Source: Methanoculleus taiwanensis (GTDB lineage: Archaea; Halobacteriota; Methanomicrobia; Methanomicrobiales; Methanoculleaceae). Taken from it: 64,000 nt of DNA. The translations under genes and the position numbers were made by a program. Shown here in pieces: positions 58,522 to 64,000 of this stretch. The stretch is from NCBI RefSeq assembly GCF_004102725.1, contig NZ_LHQS01000002.1:425984-489983 (forward strand), read 5' to 3'. Positions within the stretch are counted from its first letter, which is position 1. The number at the start of each line of letters is the position of its first letter. The notes beneath the pieces were generated by a model, which saw only the letters and a list, made by a program, of their open reading frames with translations, did not search any database and was not told the DNA's origin.

Positions 58522-59328
58522 TCAGCGTCCGTTCCACACCCGTACGGCGACCGCGCCCGCGTACCCGGCGGTGCCTATCAGGATGATCGTCGCTCCCGAG
58601 GGGACGTCGAGGAGGTACGAGAGCCAGATTCCACCGGTCGTATAGAGGATGCCGAGCACGACGGAGAGGAGCATCATCGGTCGCAGGCGTGCTGTAAACT
58701 CCGCACTGGTCGCCGGAGGGAGGGTGAGAAGCGCGATCACGAGGATGATCCCGACAACGCGGATGAGCATCACCACCGTGCATGCGACGAGAGCGAGGAG
58801 GAGGAGGTAGAACGCCCGTACCGGGAGGTTCATGATCGTCGCGTACTCCTCGTCGAAGGTCACCGCGAGGAACTCATTGTAGAAGAGCATAACGAGCCCC
58901 ACCGTCACGACGACGAGACCACCCATCAGCCAGAGGTCTCCTGCCGGGACGAGGAGAATGTTGCCGAAGAGGTAGCTGAAGAGGTCGGGAGCAAACCCCG
59001 GGGTGAGATAGACGAAGAGGATGCCTACTGCCATTCCGGCGGCCCAGACCGTGCCGATGAGCGTGTCCATCCGCTGCTTTGCAGAGAGGCGCACGGCGCC
59101 CATCCCGAGTGCGGCGGCCAGGGTGAATCCGAAGGCTCCGAGGATCGGATCGATCCCGAAGTAGTAGCCAAGGCCAATCCCGCCGAACGACGCATGCGAG
59201 ATCCCGCCCGCGATGAAGACCATCCGTTTGACGACGACGTAGGTTCCGATGATACCGCAGGCGATGCTGGCAAGCATTCCTGCGAGAAGGGCGTTCTGAA
59301 AGAAGGCAAACTCCAGCACCTCGAGCAC
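58522..59328 (-). CDS. znuB: Metal ABC transporter permease (ZnuB/MntB type)
   Basis: A 268-residue ABC-3 family membrane protein with about eight segments. FFQNALLAGMLASIACGIIG starts the protein, GISHASFGGIGLGYYFGIDP is the diagnostic loop that contacts the ATPase, and RVVGIILVIALLTLPPATSA is also characteristic. It forms the channel of a Zn2+, Mn2+ or Fe2+ importer. Preceded by the ATPase gene after 3 bases. Metal identity cannot be fixed from sequence. Confidence 0.92.
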   Translation of the reverse strand: MLEVLEFAFFQNALLAGMLASIACGIIGTYVVVKRMVFIAGGISHASFGGIGLGYYFGIDPILGAFGFTLAAALGMGAVRLSAKQRMDTLIGTVWAAGMAVGILFVYLTPGFAPDLFSYLFGNILLVPAGDLWLMGGLVVVTVGLVMLFYNEFLAVTFDEEYATIMNLPVRAFYLLLLALVACTVVMLIRVVGIILVIALLTLPPATSAEFTARLRPMMLLSVVLGILYTTGGIWLSYLLDVPSGATIILIGTAGYAGAVAVRVWNGR

Positions 59329-59331
59329 GGG

Positions 59332-60099
59332 CTACTCCTCCTCGTCGTGCTCGCGGAAGATCCGGTGAGGGAGGCCGTGAGCGATGAGGTCGACAGGGCA
59401 GTGGTACGTGGCGGAGAGCATGTCTTCGGTGATCTCGGCCGAGTCGTGCGTGTAGAGCCGCCGGTTGAGGCAGGCGACCTTCGTTACGTGCGACGAGATG
59501 ACCCCGATATCGTGTGTCACGAGAACGATCGTCATCTCTGCCCGGAGCCGCTCCAGGGTCTCGTAGAACCGCATCTCCGTTGGGGTATCGACGTAGATCG
59601 TCGGCTCGTCGAGGAGGAGCACCTCCGGCTCTCCTGCAAGCGCCCGGGCGATGATCGCACGCTGCTGCTGACCGCCGGAGAGCGCCCGAAGCTCCCGGTC
59701 GGCGAGATCGGCGATCTCCATCATATCGAGCGCTCTTGCTGCATGGTCGTTGTCTATCTCGCGGTAACGCCGGATGGGGCCGGGGATGTGGCCGAGCCTG
59801 CCGGAGAGCACCATCTCCATCACGGTGACGGGGTAGGAGAAGTCGAACGTCCGGAACTGGGGGACGTACCCGAGCAGCTGCCGTTTCTCGCGGGGCGAAC
59901 CGCCGAAGATGCGCACGCTGCCCTCCGAGGGATGGACGAGCCCGAGGATCACCTTGAGGAGCGTGGTCTTGCCGCTCCCGTTCGGGCCGATGATGGCGTA
60001 AAAGTCCTGCGGGTTGATGGTAAGGTTCACGCCTTCAAGTACGGGTCTCCCCCCGAGCCTGACCGAGACATTCTCAAGCGCGATAAGAGGATCCATCAT
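59332..60099 (-). CDS. znuC: Metal ABC transporter ATP-binding protein (ZnuC type)
   Basis: A 255-residue ABC ATPase. Walker A is GPNGSGKTTLLKVI, the Q-loop is VPQFRTFDFSYPV, the signature is ALSGGQQQRAIIARAL and Walker B is VLLLDEPTIYVD, followed by the switch His in VTHDIG. The C-terminal Cys (VACLNRRLYTH) is common in ZnuC. Its start overlaps the end of the binding-protein gene by 4 bases. Confidence 0.94.
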   Translation of the reverse strand: MMDPLIALENVSVRLGGRPVLEGVNLTINPQDFYAIIGPNGSGKTTLLKVILGLVHPSEGSVRIFGGSPREKRQLLGYVPQFRTFDFSYPVTVMEMVLSGRLGHIPGPIRRYREIDNDHAARALDMMEIADLADRELRALSGGQQQRAIIARALAGEPEVLLLDEPTIYVDTPTEMRFYETLERLRAEMTIVLVTHDIGVISSHVTKVACLNRRLYTHDSAEITEDMLSATYHCPVDLIAHGLPHRIFREHDEEE

Positions 60100-60986
60100 G
60101 CCTCTTCGGTCGCGGTAAACGCCTCTGCCACCGTCTGCATATTCGCGGTGTAGTTCCGTGCGAGCGGGGAGACGAGCACGACCCTGCCGTCGACCTCGGC
60201 AGCGATGACCTCCGCGCTCCGGGTCGAGAACTCGGGCTCTGCGAAGATGACGGTGATATGCTCTGCCTTCGCCTCTTCGATAAGGCGGCTTAGGGTCTGG
60301 GGCGACGGCTCTTTCCCCTCCTCCTCGATTGGCACCTGGGTGAGGCCGTACTCCTCGGCGAAATACGTCCAGGCCGGATGGTACACCATGATCTTCTGCG
60401 TCCCGCTCTCTTCAACCGCCTGCCGGATATCCCGGTCGAGGCTCTCGAGCTCCTGCAGGTACGCGTCCGCATTCTGCCGGTAGTACTCCTGGTGCTCCGG
60501 ATCGACGGCTGCAAGCCCTGCATAGATCTCCTCGACCATGATCCCCGCGTTCCGTGGCGACGTCCAGATGTGCGGGTCGGCCTCGATGAGGTCGACACCC
60601 TTTGAGCAGTCCACGACGAGCATAGCGGGGTTTAACCCGGTGATCTTATCCATCCACGCGCGTTCGAATTCGATGCCCGACCCCACCTTCGCGTACATCG
60701 CCGCCCGGCTCACGGCCGTCAGGTCTCCCGGTGTCGGTTCGTAGGTGTGCGGGCTTGCTCCCGGGGGCACCATGACCACGACCCGAACCCGGTCTCCCCC
60801 GACCCGCTCGACGAACTCTGCCTGCGGGGGGATCGTCACGGCGACGGTGATCGTATCGCCCGGAGTGTCCGGCTGCTCCACGCCGGTGCATCCGGCCGCG
60901 ATAGCGAGCAGAAAGAGGGCGGCAAGTACGGCAGACGGGAGGTATGCGCTCGATACCGGTGTTCGTATAATCCCTGACGAGATCAT
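60096..60986 (-). CDS. znuA: Metal-binding lipoprotein of ABC importer (ZnuA/MntC type)
   Basis: A 296-residue extracellular solute-binding protein. A signal segment ending in the lipobox LAIAAGC predicts a lipid-anchored protein. Metal ligands typical of the family are seen: His in SPHTYEP, His in DPHIWTSP, His in VYHPAWTYFAEEYGL and an acidic FAEPEFS. There is no long His-rich loop, so it is closer to the Mn/Fe or short Zn type. It is followed by the ATPase and permease and preceded after 27 bases by a DtxR-type regulator, giving a self-regulated importer operon. Confidence 0.9.
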   Translation of the reverse strand: MISSGIIRTPVSSAYLPSAVLAALFLLAIAAGCTGVEQPDTPGDTITVAVTIPPQAEFVERVGGDRVRVVVMVPPGASPHTYEPTPGDLTAVSRAAMYAKVGSGIEFERAWMDKITGLNPAMLVVDCSKGVDLIEADPHIWTSPRNAGIMVEEIYAGLAAVDPEHQEYYRQNADAYLQELESLDRDIRQAVEESGTQKIMVYHPAWTYFAEEYGLTQVPIEEEGKEPSPQTLSRLIEEAKAEHITVIFAEPEFSTRSAEVIAAEVDGRVVLVSPLARNYTANMQTVAEAFTATEEA

Positions 60987-61013
60987 GCTGCGTCCTCCGA
61001 TTTTGCAGGTAAG

Positions 61014-61490
61014 CTAAATTCGGCGCCCGCTCTTCCCCGCCTCTCCGGAAGAGCAGCAGCAGATATCGTGCTCGATCCGGCCGCAGACGCTCATCATCGG
61101 GTGGCCGAGCGACGAGCATATCCTGTCGACCACCGCTCTCGAGACGCATCCTTCGAGTTTCTGCGCCTCCCTGCAGGCCTCATCCGCAGAAAGGCCGAAC
61201 CTGCTGAGCATGAGCGCGACGATCCGGTGACGGCGGACGAGAAACCGTGCATACCGCTCCCCCTCATCTGTCAGCGCAAAACCGTGGTAGGGCGAGTGCT
61301 CGAGGTACCCGGCCCGCGCGATCTCTTCGAGCGTTCTCGTAGCGGTCGACGGGGCGACCGCGAAGTGTGCGGCAACCTCGCTGGTTCGGGCGGTCTCGCC
61401 GCGGATATGGATGTATTTGAGATACTCCGCCTTCTTTGCGGAGAGTTCGTGGCCGCTGATCTCCTGCATGCGAGGTAGTCTCGCGGTCAT
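61014..61490 (-). CDS. DtxR/MntR-family metal-dependent transcriptional repressor
   Basis: A 158-residue protein. The winged helix is AEYLKYIHIRGETARTSEVA, then FAVAPSTATRTLEEIARAGY and EHSPYHGFALTDEGERYARF; the dimerisation and metal-binding helices follow (RRHRIVALMLSRF, GLSADEACREAQKLEGCVS). Normally the third metal region reads H-P-x-x-C-P-H-G; here it is HPMMSVCGRIEHDICCCSSG, an unusual Cys-rich end. It is the first gene of the importer operon and likely represses it when metal is plentiful. ATG at 61490 or 61469 are both possible starts. Confidence 0.88.
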   Translation of the reverse strand: MTARLPRMQEISGHELSAKKAEYLKYIHIRGETARTSEVAAHFAVAPSTATRTLEEIARAGYLEHSPYHGFALTDEGERYARFLVRRHRIVALMLSRFGLSADEACREAQKLEGCVSRAVVDRICSSLGHPMMSVCGRIEHDICCCSSGEAGKSGRRI

Positions 61491-61512
61491 GCAGGTAAAG
61501 TTTGCGGTCTCT

Positions 61513-62742
61513 CTAAATGTGCTCTCCCCGATCGCGGATACGCCGCCCGATGACGTAGTGCCGCCTCTTCTCGGTGACGACCGCCCTTCCTTCGAATCCG
61601 AGCGGGAGATCCTCTCTGATGACGATGTTCATGTACTCCGGACTCCTCGCGACGACCGAACCGGCGGCCTTCCTCTCGGTCACCACGATCGGCGTCTCCG
61701 TCCCGATACGGCGGGAGTGGTAGTCGTCATAGATCCGGTCGGCCTCGGCGAGGAGCCGGCGCGACCGCTGTTTCCTGACGTAATCGGTGAGATCCTTCTC
61801 CCGGGCTGCAGGCGTCCCCGGCCGGCGCGAGTAGCGGGTGATATTCACCTTCGCAAACGCCGCCTCGCGGAGGAGCGCGATCGACTCTGCAAACTCGGCG
61901 TCGCTCTCGCCCGGGAACCCGGCGATGAAATCGGATGAGATGATCATCTCCGGATACCGCTCCCGGAACGCCCGGACGACGGCGAGGACGTCGGCGGCAC
62001 GGTATCCACGCTGCATCCGTCCAAGAACGGCGTCCGAGCCGGACTGGACGGGCAGGTGGAGAAACCGGAAGATCTTCTCGCTATCGTAGGCCCGGGCAAG
62101 ATCGTCGAGGATCGGAAGGACGGTCGCCGGGTTCATCATCCCGAGGCGGAGGCGGAAGCGTCCCGGAACCGTCACGATCTCCCGGAGGAGATCCGGGAGG
62201 CGCTCCCCGCGGTCGATCCCCCAGGCGGAGACGTCCTGGCCGGTGAGCTGGATCTCCTTCGCTCCGCCTGCTGCGAGGGTCCTGACGGCATCGAGGACTG
62301 CATCGACGGACTCGCTTGCGATCGCCCCGCGTGCACGGCGCGTGATACAGTAGCTGCAGCTCCCGACGCAGCCCGTGGCTATCTGGACGATGCCGACCGC
62401 TCCGTCTGCCGGCGTCCCGGCACTGCCGTACCGTTCCCGTATGCTCTCCGGGAGGATGATCCGGGGACTGCAGGCCGACTCTATCGCATCCATCCGGGCG
62501 AGCGGCATGCATCCGGTGAGGTAGAGTTCCTTATCGGCAAAGACCCGCATCCGGCGGATCATATGCCGCTCCGTCGCGCCGATGACGATGCAGGTGTTGA
62601 TGACGACGGCCTCGGCCTCATCCGCGCCGACACGGGTGCACCCCTGCCCCTCCAGGATCGCGATCAGTTTCTGCGTGTCCGCGTGGTTGTAGGTGCAGCC
62701 GTACGACTCGATATAGACCTTCTTCCCTATCAGGCGCTCCAT
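61513..62742 (-). CDS. tRNA N6-threonylcarbamoyladenosine methylthiotransferase
   Basis: 409 residues from the ATG at 62742. The UPF0004 domain has three Cys (YGCTYN, NTCIVIG, LTGCMP), the radical-SAM site is TGCVGSCSYC (C-x3-C-x2-C), then AGGAKEIQLTGQDVSAWG and LRLGMMNPATVLPI, and a C-terminal TRAM domain (RIGTETPIVVTERKAAGSVV). This is the e-MtaB/CDKAL1 type, thiomethylating t6A37 of ANN-decoding tRNAs. The upstream extension to 62784 lacks conservation. Confidence 0.92.
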   Translation of the reverse strand: MERLIGKKVYIESYGCTYNHADTQKLIAILEGQGCTRVGADEAEAVVINTCIVIGATERHMIRRMRVFADKELYLTGCMPLARMDAIESACSPRIILPESIRERYGSAGTPADGAVGIVQIATGCVGSCSYCITRRARGAIASESVDAVLDAVRTLAAGGAKEIQLTGQDVSAWGIDRGERLPDLLREIVTVPGRFRLRLGMMNPATVLPILDDLARAYDSEKIFRFLHLPVQSGSDAVLGRMQRGYRAADVLAVVRAFRERYPEMIISSDFIAGFPGESDAEFAESIALLREAAFAKVNITRYSRRPGTPAAREKDLTDYVRKQRSRRLLAEADRIYDDYHSRRIGTETPIVVTERKAAGSVVARSPEYMNIVIREDLPLGFEGRAVVTEKRRHYVIGRRIRDRGEHI

Positions 62743-62928
62743 GGTTCGTCCCGAAAATCTCTGATTTTGTCCGTCCTCCAGCAATTTGCACTTCCCTATC
62801 CGCCGGAAGGATCCGGGCGGTTATTTTGCCTTCCCCTGCCTGTTCGGGGCGGATACGACGCGCCGGGGATGGGGCGGCAGTTCGTGGAGCACAATGCTTA
62901 ACCGCTGATATTACTATCTCTTTATTCG

Positions 62929-63687
62929 ATGATTAACGTAGGGTTGCTCGGATGCGGCAACGTCGGCCATATTCTTGCACGACATGCGGAGAACTTCCGG
63001 ATCGTTGCTGTCTTTGACATAATCCCGGACCGGGCGCAGGAGCTTGCGGCGCTCAGTCACGCGGAGCCCTATGCCGATTTTGATGAGTTCCTCCGCCAGG
63101 ATACCGATATCATCGTCGAGGCGGCGTCGGTCGCCGCCGTCAGGCGGTACGGCGAGGCTATCCTCGGGGCAGGAAAAGACCTCGTCGTTTTGAGCGGCGG
63201 CGCCCTTGCGGACGACGAGTTCCGCACCCGGCTTATCGAGGCAGCACGGAGCGCCGGGCGGAAGATCCGCGTGCCGAGCGGTGCCGTTACAGGCCTCGAC
63301 AACTTAAAGATCGGGCAGATCTCCCCCCTGCAGACACTCCTCCTCCGGACGACGAAGTCTCCCGGATCGCTTGGGATCTCGACCCCTGCGCGAATGGAGA
63401 TCTTTAAGGGGATGGCACACGAGTGTATAAAGCAATACCCGAAGAATATCAACGTCGCGGTAGCGCTGGGCCTTGCTGCCGGGAGGGAGGCTGACGTCGA
63501 GCTTTATGTCGATCCCGATGTGGAGCGGAACGTCCATGAGATATTTGCAGAAGGGGAGTTCGGGGACATTTACATCCGGGTGCGGAACGTCCCGAGCCCC
63601 GAGAACCCCGCGACAAGTTACATGGCCGCCCTCTCGATCCTGACGCTGCTCAAGAACCTTGACAATCCTCTGGTGGTGGGGACATAG
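62929..63687 (+). CDS. nadX: L-aspartate dehydrogenase
   Basis: A 252-residue NAD(P)-dependent enzyme that oxidises aspartate to iminoaspartate, the archaeal first step of quinolinate synthesis. The Rossmann loop is VGLLGCGNVGHILARHA; VVLSGGALADDEF and VPSGAVTGLDNLKIGQ are diagnostic, and EIFKGMAHECIKQYPKNINV holds the catalytic His and substrate-binding residues. It is followed 2 bases later by nadA, which uses its product, so the two form a NAD synthesis operon. Confidence 0.95.
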   Translation: MINVGLLGCGNVGHILARHAENFRIVAVFDIIPDRAQELAALSHAEPYADFDEFLRQDTDIIVEAASVAAVRRYGEAILGAGKDLVVLSGGALADDEFRTRLIEAARSAGRKIRVPSGAVTGLDNLKIGQISPLQTLLLRTTKSPGSLGISTPARMEIFKGMAHECIKQYPKNINVAVALGLAAGREADVELYVDPDVERNVHEIFAEGEFGDIYIRVRNVPSPENPATSYMAALSILTLLKNLDNPLVVGT

Positions 63688-63689
63688 CA

Positions 63690-64000
63690 ATGGAAAAGGA
63701 GCTTCTGGCACTTAAATCTGAGAAAAATGCCGTTATTCTGGCACATAATTATCAGCCGGCGGCAGTCAGGGCGGTCGCCGACGCCGTGGGCGACAGCCTC
63801 GAACTCGCCCTCCTCGCGCGCGACGTGACGGCCGATTGCATCGTCGTCTGCGGCGTCCTCTTCATGGCCGAGACGGCAAAGCTCGTGAACCCCGAGCGGA
63901 AGGTGCTTCTCCCGGCACGGGATGCGGGCTGCCCGCTCGCGGATCACCTCACTCCCGGGATGATCGAAAAGGCACGGGAAGAACACCCGGATGCCGCCGT
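63690..64000 (+). CDS. nadA: Quinolinate synthase (5' part, cut by window end)
   Basis: The frame opens with ATG at 63690 and runs off the window, so about one third of the protein is visible. MEKELLALKSEKNAVILAHN begins it, then YQPAAVRAVADAVGDSLELA, the iron-sulfur ligand Cys-containing CGVLFMAETAKLVNPER and LLPARDAGCPLADH, all NadA hallmarks. NadA condenses iminoaspartate with dihydroxyacetone phosphate. It is co-transcribed with nadX. Confidence 0.94.
   Translation, partial: MEKELLALKSEKNAVILAHNYQPAAVRAVADAVGDSLELALLARDVTADCIVVCGVLFMAETAKLVNPERKVLLPARDAGCPLADHLTPGMIEKAREEHPDAA

Noticed and set aside
58480-60153. 557-codon open frame opposite the zinc importer genes
   Set aside because: It runs antisense across znuB, znuC and the regulator side; its translation is dominated by Asp, Glu, Arg and His from complementary GC-rich codons and has no motif.
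1-64000. CRISPR arrays, rRNA, RNase P RNA or SRP RNA
   Set aside because: I looked through the gaps for regularly spaced repeats and for conserved RNA cores and saw none that I could support.

Overview
This 64-kb window looks like a chromosomal segment of a methanogenic archaeon of the order Methanomicrobiales, probably a Methanoculleus-like organism. This rests on GC-rich coding sequence with strong G/C third positions, archaeal TATA boxes about 25 nt before short or absent leaders, archaeal genes (geranylgeranylglyceryl phosphate synthase, GatCAB, threonyl-tRNA synthetase with the archaeal editing domain, L-aspartate dehydrogenase) and methanogen families such as DUF2115 and DUF5654. The genus is an inference.

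Layout. 1-4.2 kb: sugar-nucleotide/surface glycan genes (Gfo/Idh/MocA oxidoreductase, GT2 glycosyltransferase, galU, UDP-glucose dehydrogenase). A sharp drop in GC starts inside the GT2 gene, and fused glycosyltransferase remnants lie just upstream of ugd. 4.6-10.5 kb: gene-poor accessory stretch with VapBC, RHH/RelE and MNT-HEPN modules, a divergent pair of paralogous RHH-like proteins around a shared operator, and tRNA-Gln. 10.7-25 kb: CBS protein, cation/proton antiporter and thrS, then a long co-oriented run, asparagine synthase-like gene-gatC-gatA-gatB-topA-GGGP synthase-trmJ-dcd, with purB upstream.

25.6-33.7 kb: the most interesting part, a tight operon from one TATA box: bacterial-sized acetyl-CoA synthase, both corrinoid iron-sulfur protein subunits, an ASKHA/ferredoxin corrinoid activator, a MetE-like zinc methyltransferase and a CooC/AcsF-like Ni-insertion ATPase. 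No carbon monoxide dehydrogenase gene lies in the operon or the window. The set resembles the incomplete Wood-Ljungdahl arrangement of Dehalococcoides, where acetyl-CoA is split to supply methyl groups. A methyl route from acetyl-CoA to methionine is proposed as an inference.

33.8-48.9 kb: DUF2115, CorA, MscS, two DUF5654 proteins, an XPD-like helicase, Ogt, a ketopantoate-reductase-like protein, a MobA-like protein, a secreted beta-propeller protein, PyrK/PyrD, malate/lactate dehydrogenase and family B DNA polymerase. 48.9-50.3 kb: a TnpB-only IS605-group element preceded by a large inverted repeat. 50.3-64 kb: a SipW/S26-like hypothetical, TMEM175-like channel, a bactofilin-like membrane protein, a zinc-finger mini-protein, an Rsm22-type methyltransferase, indolepyruvate oxidoreductase IorAB, tRNA-Ile, a DtxR-regulated ZnuABC-type metal importer, tRNA methylthiotransferase, and nadX-nadA, the latter cut by the window end.
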